Source: Semisulcospira habei (Eukaryota > Mollusca > Gastropoda > Semisulcospiridae). From it: a DNA stretch of 64,000 nucleotides. Below are positions 43,407 through 54,229 of this stretch, piece by piece. Location: the NCBI GenBank assembly GCA_036245525.1, contig BTPG01000004.1, positions 227,731,376 to 227,795,375 of the forward strand. The letters run 5' to 3'. Position 1 is the first letter of the stretch. Every line of letters starts with the position of its first letter. The translations under genes and the position numbers were made by a program. The notes below the pieces were generated by a model. It had not been told where the DNA came from. It ran no database searches and saw nothing but the letters and a program-made list of their open reading frames with translations.

Positions 43407-45014
43407 ATGTGCATACTGAACAGACCTAGCCCACCCGACCCCCCAGACATCCAGCCGGCAGAGACCGACCTACCCATCAGCTGTGACAGACCCAGCCGGG
43501 AAGAGATCAGAAGAGCAGTGGCATTCTTGAAGAACGGCAAAGCAGCAGGCCCAGATGGCATCCCAGCGGAGTCTCTGAAAGCAGACCTAGAGACAACAGT
43601 GGAGATGCTGTACCCACTGTTTGGAAAGATCTGGGAAGAGGAGGTGATGCCGGCTGACTGGAAGGAGGGGTACCTAATCAAGCTTCCCAAGAAAGGCGAC
43701 CTCAGCAAGTGTTCCAACTACAGAGGAATCACCTTGCTGTCAGTACCAGGAAAGGTCTTCAACAGGATCATCCTGGAGAGAATGAAGAGCTCCGTTGACC
43801 CCCAGCTGAGAGACCAGCAAGCAGGATTCAGGAAGAACCGATCATGTACAGACCAGATCGCCACTCTCCGCATCATCGTGGAACAGTCTCTGGAGTGGAG
43901 CTCCCCACTGTATGTCAACTTTGTGGATTATGAGAAAGCATTTGACAGCGTGGACCGAGAGACTCTGTGGAAACTCCTACGACACTATGGTGTACCCACA
44001 AAGCTCGTCCGCCTGATCAAGAGCAGCTACGATGGCATGACATGTCGCGTGATCCACGAAGGGCAGTTCACCAGGGAGCTCCAGGTCAGAACCGGTGTCA
44101 GGCAGGGGTGTCTGCTGTCTCCATTCCTCTTCCTACTGGCCATAGACTGGGTCATGAAGATGACCACAGAGCACAGACGAAGTGGAATACAGTGGACACT
44201 GTGGACACAGCTTGACGACCTCGATTTTGCAGACGACTTGGCATTACTGTCCCACACTCCTCAACAAATGCAGGACAAGACCACGAGGCTTGCTGACATC
44301 TCGTCCCAAGTGGGCCTCACCATTCACAAACAGAAAACAAAGACAATGAGGCTGAACGCAACCAGGGAAGAACCAGTCTTGCTTGCTGGCACCCCGTTGG
44401 AGGAGGTGGAGTCCTTCACCTATCTCGGGAGCATCATAGACAAAAAAGGCGGCACTGATGCAGATGTCAGAGCACGAATCGGTAAAGCCAGAGCAGCCTT
44501 TCTCCAGTTGAAAAAAGTGTGGAGCTCCAGAGAGCTGTCACAACACACCAAAGTCCGGATTTTCAACTCCAATGTAAAAGCAGTTCTCCTATATGGAGCA
44601 GAGACTTGGAGATTGACAAAAACCACAGTCAACAGAGTACAGACCTTCATGAACAGTTGCCTTAATAGAAGAATTTTGAAAATCCACTGGCCAGAGAAGA
44701 TCAGCAACGTCAGACTCTGGGAGAGAACAGAGCAGATAACAGCAGAGAATGAAATTGGGCGAAGAAGATGGGGATGGATCGGTCACAGTCTGAGAAAGCC
44801 AGCTTCCAGTATCACTAGGCAGGCATTGTCATGGAACCCCCAGGGAAAGAGGAAAAGAGGTAGGCCGAGAAACTCCTGGCGTCGAGACCTCCAAGCAGAC
44901 ATCAAAAAACTGGGAACCACCTGGAGTAGAATCGAAGGAGAAGCACAGGACAGGAGTTGCTGGAGGTCTCTCGTCGACGGCCTATACCCGGGTAGGGGTG
45001 ACAGGCGTAAGTAA
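43407..45014 (+). CDS. LINE-A copy 3 reverse transcriptase frame
   Basis: 535 codons, uninterrupted; the first three residues come from flanking DNA. Order: PPDPPDIQPAETDLP, NGKAAGPDGIPAES, LPKKGDLSKCSNYRGITLL, VDYEKAFDSVDRETLW, GVRQGCLLSPFLF, LDFADDLALL, a C-terminal YLGSIIDKKGGTDADV region, GRPRNSWRRDL and GRGDRRK. A 3-bp insertion gives CLNRRILK where other copies have CLRRILK. The endonuclease is absent. Confidence 0.88.
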   Translation: MCILNRPSPPDPPDIQPAETDLPISCDRPSREEIRRAVAFLKNGKAAGPDGIPAESLKADLETTVEMLYPLFGKIWEEEVMPADWKEGYLIKLPKKGDLSKCSNYRGITLLSVPGKVFNRIILERMKSSVDPQLRDQQAGFRKNRSCTDQIATLRIIVEQSLEWSSPLYVNFVDYEKAFDSVDRETLWKLLRHYGVPTKLVRLIKSSYDGMTCRVIHEGQFTRELQVRTGVRQGCLLSPFLFLLAIDWVMKMTTEHRRSGIQWTLWTQLDDLDFADDLALLSHTPQQMQDKTTRLADISSQVGLTIHKQKTKTMRLNATREEPVLLAGTPLEEVESFTYLGSIIDKKGGTDADVRARIGKARAAFLQLKKVWSSRELSQHTKVRIFNSNVKAVLLYGAETWRLTKTTVNRVQTFMNSCLNRRILKIHWPEKISNVRLWERTEQITAENEIGRRRWGWIGHSLRKPASSITRQALSWNPQGKRKRGRPRNSWRRDLQADIKKLGTTWSRIEGEAQDRSCWRSLVDGLYPGRGDRRK

Positions 45015-45020
45015 GTAAGT
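43415..45020 (+). mobile_element. LINE-A copy 3, 5'-truncated
   Basis: 12-bp duplication acagatgtgcat at 43,403-43,414 and 45,021-45,032; (GTAA)n tail. Confidence 0.93.
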
Positions 45021-45212
45021 ACAGATGTGCATGTCTTTTGGTAGATGCTCTGCGGTTTTGTGTGTGTATTTGGGTAGGGGTTGGGAGCGGGCGGTATGCC
45101 ACCTATTACTATCTAAAATTCTATATATATATGTGTATATTTTCTTCTTGTATGCTGATGTGTATGTACAAAACCTGCATTACAAACAAACAAAAGTAAA
45201 TAATTTAAATAA

Positions 45213-45263
45213 ATAGTTATTTGGGTTTAATGCCGAGCAGGCGACTAATGTCATCTCGTGGCG
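45213..45263 (-). mobile_element. LINE-C terminal hairpin unit
   Basis: tagttatttgggtttaatgcc...ctcgtggcgg; ends at the same hairpin base as the other units. Possibly a paralogue of the 42.6-kb unit by array duplication. Confidence 0.72.
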
Positions 45264-45840
45264 GTTACATAAATAAGATAACATAAATAAGATAAAATAA
45301 GTCAAGATACCTGGGCCATATGAATGCTGAGTAAAGGATAGATTATGAACATGCACAGATGTACTTGTCTTTTAGTGGGTGTTCTGTGGTTGTGGAGTGG
45401 GGTTGGGAGTGGGCAGTATTACCATGTATGTGTATAAGAACATCAGTTTATGTATAAAACCTACTTTACAAACAAATAAAAATAAATAATAAATTTTAAT
45501 AAATAAAATAAGATAAATCAAAGATACCTGGGACATGAATACCAAGTAAAGGATATATTATGAACAGGCACAGACTTGCATGTCTTTTAATGGGCGTTCT
45601 GTGGTTTTGTATGTGGGGTGGGGAGCAGGTATTATGCACCTATTATTACCATATATATGTGTACATGTATGTTCTCATCTTGTCTTGTATGCTGATGTGT
45701 ATGTGCAAACATACATTACAAACAAACAAATAAGTAAATAAATAAATTTAAATATTAATAAATAAAATAAGTCGGGGATACCTGGGACCTTTGGATAGAT
45801 TATGAACATGCACAGATGTATGCATATTGAAAAATAATTT

Positions 45841-46416
45841 CCTCACCTTGGTGGCCACCACCATACCACCAGCGATCATGTACATCAAGGAATTCCTTCC
45901 ACCCATAATTAAAAGGATAAATAATATATTAATAATAAATAAATATGTAAGTGAATACATAAATGAATCAATAATAAATAAATAAATAAAACATGTAATA
46001 CAATGGAGAGGGCTACTACCTGTATTGTGTCTCATGCAGTACCGATAAAGCTTGATCATAAGAGTTTTTGTGAGTACTTGAGTGTGGATTGGTTGAATGG
46101 GTTGCAAAAACTACAATTTTTATATTTAAGTGTTTAGCTGAACAGGTGATTTAGATGGACACGGTTCGGAGATGGATTTCACTCTGCCTGGCTTGTGCAT
46201 AAGACCAGTCGGATAAGAGTTGCTTGACCAGTTACAAATCCCATCTCCACTAATAACAAAAGAGCAGACCTACACTTAGAGCCGTTAGGCTGGAAAACGG
46301 ACGAACAACATGCATGTTGTATCCGGACATAAAGTCTGCTGAATGTTGAAGATGGTCGGCAGACACAATGCACAACATGCACGACTAAGGTAGTTTACTT
46401 TCGATATGTTTACTTT
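45841..46416. other. Non-coding, ATAA-rich
   Basis: AT-rich simple sequence ((AATA)n at ~45,905-45,990) and unique sequence; no gene seen. Confidence 0.4.
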
Positions 46417-46836
46417 CGGGGCGGTCCGTGGCGCAGTGGTTAAGGCGCCTGCCACCAATGCCAAAGGTGCGCGGTTCGATACCGGGTTCCGGCGTTGGAC
46501 TTTTCTCCTCTGGTAAGTGTCACCGTTAATTCGGGCGGACCGTCGGGGGTTCTTTCTCCGGGTACTCCGGTTCTTCCACCCCCCCCCCCCCTCCACTTTG
46601 GTACCGGTCTCAGGCCACTTTACAAATTTCAAATACAAGCGATCAAAAATCTCTGTAACTTCAGTAGCTGACTGGCCCTTCGTTTGTCTTGTACTGTGTT
46701 TGTCTTAAATGGCGTAAATCCGTGTCTGTTTCGTGAGTGTGTGTGTTGGGTTTCAGGCGCGGCGCTTTGAGTCGATTTCCCCAAAAATTGAGAAAAAGCG
46801 CCTATATAATAACGGTATTATTATTATTATTTTATT
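46417..46836 (+). mobile_element. tRNA-derived SINE with L2-type tail
   Basis: Pol III A-box tggcgcagtggtta (46,429-46,442) and B-box ggttcgatacc (46,473-46,483), then a central block ctccgggtactccggttc, then a 3' part ending gcgcctatataataacgg(TTA)n, like L2-type LINE tails. A C-run interrupts the centre (46,577-46,592). Confidence 0.85.
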
Positions 46837-47466
46837 ATGCTTTCCTCCCACAAATGAGACCCGAGTTCTATGGGAAAGGCTGTTTTCAAGACCAGGAAAA
46901 ATAACGTATTTGACGTTGATAAGATGTACTTCAAAGTTCAAATCCAAAATAATCTCTGTTTCACTTCAGGAGCAAAGTAATGCTGATTAACCGTGCGCGT
47001 CTGATTGACTTCTTTCGAAGGCATCTCGCTGACCGCCATTTTGAAACTAGCGACGCGAGTATGCTTACGGCATTAAAAATATTACTTTTTAAATTATTTT
47101 ATTGTAAATATGTATGCATGTTTACTTGCTGATGATTTTAATTTACTCACTGGAATAAACGTGTAACTTGTATGCTCGGAATTTTCAATGTTATGCACAA
47201 AAAATGTCTTGCACCTTATCTGGGCCGTGTACGAGGACTGGTTCCCTCACATCGAAAAATAGCTTTCGAAAAACACTTATACAAAAATGTCTCCATCCTA
47301 AGGACAAATATTGTTGCTATCCATAAACCATATGGCATTAGTACTTTCGTTTCGTACCTGCAAACCATTGTTACTCTTTTGACGAACTACTCATGTCTGC
47401 AGAAATTGCGTAAGCTGCTAGACTATATACTGACAGCTGGCTGGCGGGTCAAGTTTTCTCGCCTCA
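46837..47466. other. Non-coding, no gene seen
   Basis: A 147-codon frame from 47,172 has no recognisable domain, mixed composition, and runs into the MITE; I do not call it. Confidence 0.4.
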
Positions 47467-47938
47467 CAGGCCACACAGGGCAATTGCTTCCGGTGCATGT
47501 AGTAACTTTTCCGCAAGAAATAGTTTTAAAAATTTCCTCCCTTTTTGCCATCGTTTTAGGAGGTAAAACTTCAAATGTTTGCCTTTTTTGGCGTTTTGAG
47601 CAACAAAAGGCATGACAGGTGGTGTGAAAAAGAGCAAAATCTGGGTAATTTTAGTCGACCTAGTGTGTTCATGGGAGCCTAATGGGGGGATGTGCACGGT
47701 TGTAAGCAGGCTTGCAGACGACAGTTTTGTCATGGGGTACTTAGTGCATTCGAGTGTTGTGAAAAATGCTAACTCTTAATTTTTTTAAGAATTGCTGAAA
47801 ATGTTTCTCCTGTGATGTGCTTCGCGTGGATTTTTTGTTTTGGCAGAAAGGTTCTTCGTTCATAGTTTTATGCTGCAAGAGGCTAACAGATAATAGTGTG
47901 TGAAAAGGGGGCATAACCTAATTGCCCTGTGTGGCCTG
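47467..47938. mobile_element. 472-bp MITE, copy 1
   Basis: Terminal inverted repeats caggccacacagggcaattg / taattgccctgtgtggcctg. No transposase. Nearly identical to 49,575-50,044. No obvious target duplication. Confidence 0.8.
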
Positions 47939-49574
47939 TAAAGGCAGAGTGAATTTTTCTACTATTGGCGTTTGGAAGGAGATTGTGCCAAAAAATCGAC
48001 ATTTTTTGCTTTTTATGCCGATATCAGGTGTTTTTAGGCCATGTTGGCACTTTTGATGCCATACAGATAGCTTTATTTAGTTGTATAAGGATTATAGTGG
48101 CAAAATGGTGCATATTTGTGCAAAATGGAAAGAAAAGGCTAAAAAACATACAGGAACAATCCCAGGTCACATTTTCTGTCATAGTAGTTATTCCAAAACA
48201 CTTCTGACAAGGTAACAGTCATTATGGTGTGATCTAGATAAAATTTAGTTAAATTTGATGGTTGTCGGGTGGCCGATTTTTTGCTTTTGTTTTGACTGCA
48301 TTCAAACATACCCGTTTATCCTGCACAGTGTATTTGATTCTTTGTGAGGGTCATTTTAGTGAAAACATGCTGTAAACTGCAAACCTCAGTGTGGTGACAC
48401 CAAAACATGTTGTTTTGACTGGTTTCTGAAGTCGGTTTAGATGGTATTGTGTGGTGAAACGGCATGATTGTCATAAATACTATCGAGAAGTTAGTGTGTG
48501 AGAAATCTCTTTACCTTTTTCAAACACAAATCATCCTGCTGTATCCTGATCATATCTATTATGCCTAAAAATCGATTCCACACATTTCCAACCAACCACC
48601 CCCCACCCCCAACACCACCTTCTTGCCTCCGTGCCCCCCTCCCCCCCCCCTAATATCCCTCACCCCCAACCCTCAGTCATGGTAAGCCTAACCTTACTAT
48701 GCTAACCCAGATCCTAAAACTACTATGTTAACCCTAATCCTAACTCTACTATGCTTGCCCTAATAATACTAACCCAAAGCATTAACACCCCCCCCCCCCC
48801 CCCCCACAGCCCCCCCCCCCCACAGCCCCCCCCCCCCCCCATGCGCACAGGCGTTCATGTCAAATTTTTGCTACTTTTTCAAGCATTTTACACTATTTAA
48901 AGCATTCTGCTGCTTTGCCATGCAAAGTAGTCAAAGTCAGAGAAGCACCTTGGTCCCTTGAGTTGGCTGGTACAAAGATTTGTAGCCGTTTGCAAGAAAA
49001 AGCATGTTGGCTGGTGATTCATTTTCAGAAAAAGTGCGGAACATGGCTTCAGTTGCCTTCAGTATCTTAAGCCTTGTTTAAAGCTGGAAGGAAGGAATAA
49101 AAGAAATGACACCTCATGCAGACTAGTTGTGGTTAGGCAGTTTGCTGAATTTTTTTAAACAGTGCAGTGGCTTTTCTATGTTGTCCAGTTGGGTTCAAAG
49201 TTGAAGAAACTGTCAAAATGGTTCCTGCTTGGGGGGGTAGTATAGCAAATAAATGGCCCCAAAATAACCAACCGTTGAAAATTGTTGTTGCTGGTTGTTT
49301 TGAATGCGTAACATGTGTGTCTGCTTGTCTGCAAAATATAGGGTTGTTAGCTTGAACATAAGTCTTTCTTTTTGGATCTTTACATGTGTGGTGCTGACAT
49401 TCAGCTGCAGGAGTGAATGGTGCTCCGGGCACCAAGGGGTGCAGGTAGTAATTTTGGTGCAGCTTTAAAACCATCAGCCATTTATGTCTGAAACTTGGCA
49501 GTGTATCTTCTTATAGGGTACGGTTATCAGTGATAAAGTTTTGATTGCAGTTGGCAACTTTTTTGGTTTCATTA
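47939..49574. other. Non-coding with C-rich tracts
   Basis: C-rich low complexity at 48,590-48,660 and 48,788-48,840, with degenerate aaccctaa/taaccct units between. No gene. Confidence 0.45.
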
Positions 49575-50044
49575 CAGGCCACACAGGGCAATTGCTTCCG
49601 GTGCATGTAGTAACTTTTCCGCAAGAAATAGTTTAAAAAATTTCCTCCCTTTTTGCCATCGTTTTAGGAGGTAAAACTTCAAATGTTTGCCTTTTTTGGC
49701 GTTTTGAGCAACAAAAGGCATGACAGGTGGTGTGAAAAAGAGCAAAATCTGGGTAATTTTAGTCGACCTAGTGTGTTCATGGGAGCCTAATGGGGGGATG
49801 TGCACGGTTGTAAGCAGGCTTGCAGACGACAGTTTTGTCATGGGGTACTTAGTGCATTGGAGTGTTGTGAAAAATGCTAACTCTTAATTTTTTTAAGAAT
49901 TGCTGAAAATGTTTCTCCTGTGATGTGCTTCGCGTGGATTTTTTGTTTTGGCAGAAAGGTTCTTCGTTCATAGTTTTATGCTGCAAGAGGCTAACAGATA
50001 ATAGTGTGTGAAAAGGGGGCATAACCTAATTGCCCTGTGTGGCC
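49575..50044. mobile_element. 470-bp MITE, copy 2
   Basis: Near-identical to the copy at 47,467-47,938 (for example cattggagtg versus cattcgagtg). The right end stops at gtgtggcc. Confidence 0.8.
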
Positions 50045-50480
50045 ACACGTCTGTGCGGCAACGATTTCACCCCGGAGCATGCAATTCTCACAATGCCTGA
50101 TAATTGATATGCTCGCATTTTGAGACCGAATGCATTGTGGTTAGGACCATCTATCCCGAAGCCAGAAGTTATTTCAGCTACTCATCAAATTTGATCACGC
50201 AATGCTATACATAATTTTTGCAGCAGCCATTTGGAGCGGGCGGTTGGCGGCGTTGATCTAGGTCAGCGCTCCCTGCCGCCCGCTCCACGTCGGCCATTTT
50301 TGATGCCTCTGATCAATACAGCTTGCGCTTTCACCTAGCTTATCCCTTTCCATTCCCCATAAAAGATTTAAGACCCAGACAATTGTTGCAGTGCTGTACA
50401 AAGATTTTCCCTCCGAGTTTCGGGTTCTGTCACAAAATGGTGCTGCAAAAAAGTCGTTCCAATTTAGGTCGTCAATGCCA
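50045..50480. other. Non-coding, GC-rich palindrome
   Basis: Imperfect inverted pair gagcgggcgg / ccgcccgctcc at ~50,236-50,288. No gene. Confidence 0.4.
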
Positions 50481-50575
50481 TTTTAAATTTTAAAAACTTG
50501 GATTAAGTCCCCACGTATTCTACGTCCACGTAAGGAGTGTAATCCTAAGTATTTGAGTCTGTCTAGATAAGTCAT
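50481..50575 (-). pseudogene. LINE-E fragment
   Basis: The reverse complement matches the C-terminal coding end of LINE-E at 12,568-12,640 (tacactccttacgtgga block). Confidence 0.7.
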
Positions 50576-50580
50576 AATCA

Positions 50581-50897
50581 CATCAGTTTCAAATGCTACC
50601 ATCAGGCAGACGTTTCAACATGCCACTTGCCAGAAGGAATGTTTTTAAGAAGTCTTTTATTCCAACTGCTGTCTCGATTTTGAACTCTCGTTTATAACGC
50701 CCCGATAAGTATGATCTACTTAACATTACCTCCCATCAACACTTGTGATAGATTGCTGCAATTATAATTTTTCATGATATGTTCCTGTAGCGTTCGTTAA
50801 TGTCTTATATTGTTGTTTCATGACGAGCCGAAAGGCAAATTTCTGTCGTGCCCTGACTCGAACAGACAATCAATAAAATTGTATTGTATTGTACATT
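50581..50897 (+). mobile_element. LINE-F 3' end, second copy
   Basis: Matches 14,933-15,250 (LPSGRRFNMPLARRN and the 3' UTR) with small indels; tail (TTGTA)n. Confidence 0.88.
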
Positions 50898-51251
50898 CTT
50901 TGACCAGCTTTGTATGTGGTCGATAGTTTTTCACCGTACAAAGCGTACTCACAAACGAGGGCGTAGATACTTCAGCGTTCGGTTTTGGGAGCATACGCGA
51001 CCCTTGTGCAAGAGCTGTGTGCTGATGTAGACGATCGTCTTGTATTATTCAATACCTGCGTATTTCTCTCTGGGCTGGCGATATGGAGAATGAAGGTCAC
51101 CCGCAGTTATTATTGTGGGATTGTGTCCCTTGACAACTTCCGGCAGCGTGATTTTCTTCTTTCGTTCTTCATATTCACAGCGTCTCAAATCTCACTTACC
51201 ATGGAATACTGCCCGGAGATCGCTGTGTTGCACGGAGCATTTGCTCTTGTT
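50898..51251. other. Unique sequence, no gene recognised
   Basis: Frames of 80-95 codons overlap here with no known domain. Confidence 0.35.
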
Positions 51252-51264
51252 ACTTCTGAGGTAT

Positions 51265-54007
51265 AGTAGCACTCATGCTGTCACCAGTGGCACAGAGAGC
51301 GCTGATGGGCTGGGAACCTCTTGGGCCAAGAATTATAACAGCAGCCTTTAGAACCAAGAAAAAGCTCAAGCTGAACGTCATCCAGTGTTATGCGCCCACC
51401 AATGACAGTGACGAGGAAGAGAAACAAGAGTTCTACGACCGACTCCAGAGTGCCGTGGACAAATGTGCGGAGCGAGACATCACCATCGTCATGGGCGATT
51501 TTAATGCCAAAATAGGGGAGGACAACACCGGATACGAAGAGGTGATGGGGAGACAGGGACTAGGCTCGGAGATGAGTGAGAACGGGGAGAGGTTTGTAGA
51601 CTTTTGTGCTCTAAACCGACTTGTCATTGGAGGCAGCATCTTCCCACACAGAAGAATACACAAAGCAACTTGGGTCTCACCTGACCATACAACAGAGAAC
51701 CAAATAGACCATATCTGCATTAGCAAGAAATTTAGAAGATCCCTTCAAGATGTTCGAGTGAGGAGGGGAGCAGATGTCGCCTCAGACCACCATCTGCTTA
51801 CCTTAAGAATGAAGCTCAAGCTAAAGAAAAGCCGCACAGAGACAACAAGAAGACAGCGCTATAATGTAGGCCTCCTGAGAGAAACTGGAGTTAGAGAAGA
51901 GTTCAAACTGGTGCTGTCCAACCGGTTTCAAGCGCTACAGGAGCTAGTAAATGAAGAGGAGGCGGTCACCACAGAGCAGCAGTGGAAGGCAGTTAGAGAG
52001 GCGCTGAACTCAACCTGCAAAGACACTGTAGGGTTCAGGAAACACCACCACAAGGACTGGCTGTCGGCACAGACCTTGAAGAAGATAGAAGCGAGGAAGC
52101 AGAAGAAAGCAGCGGTCAACAACAGTCACACGAGAGCAGCCAAAGTAAGGGCACAGGGGGAATACTCGGAAGCCAACCGCGAGGTGAAGAGGAGTATCAG
52201 GGCAGACAAGAGGGCCTACACAGACAGCCTGGCAGCAGAGGCAGAACAGGCAGCAGGCAGCGGCAACATGAAACAGCTCTACGACATTACCAGAAGATTG
52301 TCGGGTAAGTATGGCCATACAGAAAGACCAGTAAAAGACAAAGAAGGCAAGCCTATCGCAGACAGAGCAGACCAACTCGACAGATGGGCCGAGTATTTTG
52401 AAGAGTTACTGAACAGACCTAGCCCACCCGACCCCCCCGACATCCAGCCGGCAGAGACCGACCTACCCATCAGCTGTGACAGACCCAGCCGGGAAGAGAT
52501 CAGAAAAGCAGTGGCATTTTTGAAGAATGGCAAAGCAGCAGGGCCAGATAGCATCCCAGCGGAGTCTCTGAAAGCAGACCTAGAGACAACAGTTAAGATG
52601 CTGTACCCACTGTTTGGAAAGATCTGGGAAGAGGAGGTGATGCCAGCTGACTGGAAGGAGGGGTACCTAATCAAGCTTCCCAAGAAAGGCGACCTCAGCA
52701 AGTGTTCCAACTACAGAGGAATCACCTTGCTGTCAGTACCAGGAAAGGTCTGCAACAGGATCATCCTGGAGAGAATGAAGAGCTCCGTTGACCCCCAGCT
52801 GAGAGACCAGCAAGCAGGATTCAGGAAGAACCGATCATGTACAGACCAGATCGCCACTCTCCGCATCATCGTGGAACAGTCTCTGGAGTGGAGCTCCCCT
52901 CTGTACGTCAACTTTGTGGATTATGAGAAAGCATTTGACAGCATGGACCGAGAGACTCTGTGGAAACTCCTACGACACTACGGTGTACCCACAAAGCTCG
53001 TCCGCCTGATCAAGAGCAGCTATGATGGCATGACATGTCGCGTGATCCACGAAGGGCAGTCCACCAGAGAGCTCCAGGTCAGAACTGGTGTCAGGCAGGG
53101 GTGTCTGCTGTCTCCGTTCCTCTTCCTACTGGCCATAGACTGGGTCATGAAGATGACCACAGAGCACAGACGAAGTGGAATACAGTGGACACTGTGGACA
53201 CAGCTTGACGACCTCGATTTTGCAGACGACTTGGCATTACTGTCCCACACTCATCAACAAATGCAGGACAAGACCACGAGGCTTGCTGACATCTCGTCCC
53301 AAGTGGGCCTCACCATTCACAAACAGAAAACAAAGACAATGAGGCTGAACGCAACCAGGGAAGAACCAGTCTTGCTTGCTGGCACCCCGTTGGAGGAGGT
53401 GGAGTCCTTCACCTATCTCGGGAGCATCATCGACAAAAAAGGCGGCACTGATGCAGATGTCAGAGCACGAATCGGTAAAGCCAGAGCAGCCTTTCTCCAG
53501 TTGAAAAAAGTGTGGAGTTCCAGAGAGCTGTCACAACACACCAAAGTCCGGATTTTCAACTCCAATGTAAAAGCAGTTCTCCTATATGGAGCAGAGACAT
53601 GGAGATTGACAAAAACCACAGTCAACAGAGTACAGACCTTCATGAACAGTTGCCTTAGAAGAATTTTGAAAATCCACTGGCCAGAGAAGATCAGCAACAT
53701 CAGACTCTGGGAGAGAACAGAGCAGATAACAGCAGAGAATGAAATTGGGCGAAGAAGATGGGGATGGATCGGTCACAGTCTGAGAAAGCCAGCTTCCAGT
53801 ATCACTAGGCAGGCATTGTCATGGAACCCCCAGGGAAAGAGGAAAAGAGGTAGGCCGAGAAACTCCTGGCGTCGAGACCTCCAAGCAGACATCAAGAGAC
53901 TGGGAACCACCTGGAGTAGAATCGAAGGAGAAGCACAGGACAGGAGTTGCTGGAGGTCTCTCGTCGACGGCCTATACCCGGGTAGGGGTGACAGGCGTAA
54001 GTAAGTA
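51265..54007 (+). mobile_element. LINE-A copy 4, 5'-truncated
   Basis: 13-bp duplication acttctgaggtat at 51,252-51,264 and 54,008-54,020; (GTAA)n tail. Confidence 0.94.
51275..54004 (+). CDS. LINE-A endonuclease-RT polyprotein, near-complete
   Basis: 909 codons, no stop: the longest LINE-A frame here. The endonuclease domain lacks its first ~110 residues (including the GTWNV and SEARW blocks). GDFNAKIG (~74-81) and SDHHLL (~169) remain. A basic linker (~250-350) precedes RT motifs NYRGITLLSVPGK, VDYEKAFDSMDR (~548), GVRQGCLLSPF and LDFADDLALL (~647), then the thumb and C-terminal GRPRNSWRRDLQ to GRGDRRK. RT catalytic residues are intact; the endonuclease cannot be complete, so it is not autonomous as read. 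Confidence 0.92.
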   Translation: MLSPVAQRALMGWEPLGPRIITAAFRTKKKLKLNVIQCYAPTNDSDEEEKQEFYDRLQSAVDKCAERDITIVMGDFNAKIGEDNTGYEEVMGRQGLGSEMSENGERFVDFCALNRLVIGGSIFPHRRIHKATWVSPDHTTENQIDHICISKKFRRSLQDVRVRRGADVASDHHLLTLRMKLKLKKSRTETTRRQRYNVGLLRETGVREEFKLVLSNRFQALQELVNEEEAVTTEQQWKAVREALNSTCKDTVGFRKHHHKDWLSAQTLKKIEARKQKKAAVNNSHTRAAKVRAQGEYSEANREVKRSIRADKRAYTDSLAAEAEQAAGSGNMKQLYDITRRLSGKYGHTERPVKDKEGKPIADRADQLDRWAEYFEELLNRPSPPDPPDIQPAETDLPISCDRPSREEIRKAVAFLKNGKAAGPDSIPAESLKADLETTVKMLYPLFGKIWEEEVMPADWKEGYLIKLPKKGDLSKCSNYRGITLLSVPGKVCNRIILERMKSSVDPQLRDQQAGFRKNRSCTDQIATLRIIVEQSLEWSSPLYVNFVDYEKAFDSMDRETLWKLLRHYGVPTKLVRLIKSSYDGMTCRVIHEGQSTRELQVRTGVRQGCLLSPFLFLLAIDWVMKMTTEHRRSGIQWTLWTQLDDLDFADDLALLSHTHQQMQDKTTRLADISSQVGLTIHKQKTKTMRLNATREEPVLLAGTPLEEVESFTYLGSIIDKKGGTDADVRARIGKARAAFLQLKKVWSSRELSQHTKVRIFNSNVKAVLLYGAETWRLTKTTVNRVQTFMNSCLRRILKIHWPEKISNIRLWERTEQITAENEIGRRRWGWIGHSLRKPASSITRQALSWNPQGKRKRGRPRNSWRRDLQADIKRLGTTWSRIEGEAQDRSCWRSLVDGLYPGRGDRRK

Positions 54008-54145
54008 ACTTCTGAGGTATGAGCATTTTAGACGACACCTGTAAATGTACCAAAAGTACCAAAATGAAGTGTTCACCAGTCAGGATGCAATATCCCACCT
54101 CCGCTGTTCGAAAAGAGAAGGCACACGCACATGCACAGAAGTAAA

Positions 54146-54229
54146 CCCTGTGGCTACGGTAGCGCTTTTTTGTCGCGATGATTCCTGCAAGAATCATCGC
54201 CACAAAAACCGCTACCGACAGTCAAAGGG
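54146..54229. mobile_element. 84-bp hairpin MITE, piggyBac-like termini
   Basis: Starts ccctgtggctacggtag and ends ctaccgacagtcaaaggg; almost the whole length folds back on itself (25 of 28 paired in the core, loop ~6 nt). Flanks TAAA at left and TTAA at right. CCC...GGG ends at TTAA are the piggyBac pattern. Confidence 0.75.

Larger units (their letters stand above)
37985..45840. repeat. Diverged local tandem/segmental repeat array
   Basis: Blocks such as cagtcaatacaagccacttt...aacctcaaatctctatata recur at ~38,045, ~38,640 and ~42,383. Blocks gatagattatgaacatgcacagat...ctttt..tgggtgttctg recur at ~42,723, ~43,387/45,022, ~45,340 and ~45,555. Copy spacing is irregular (about 200-600 bp without inserts). 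LINE-A copies 2 and 3 are inserted in it. Confidence 0.75.

Noticed and set aside
46417..46500. A functional tRNA gene
   Set aside because: Same reasoning: pol III boxes are followed by a SINE body and an L2-type tail.
47172..47615. 147-codon frame reading into the first MITE
   Set aside because: No recognised domain, half of it lies in a transposon, and no splice or start context supports it.
48660..48790. AACCCTA/TAACCCT-like units suggesting an interstitial telomere
   Set aside because: Units are irregular and mixed with actatg and poly-C; no array of the metazoan TTAGGG type or any constant period.
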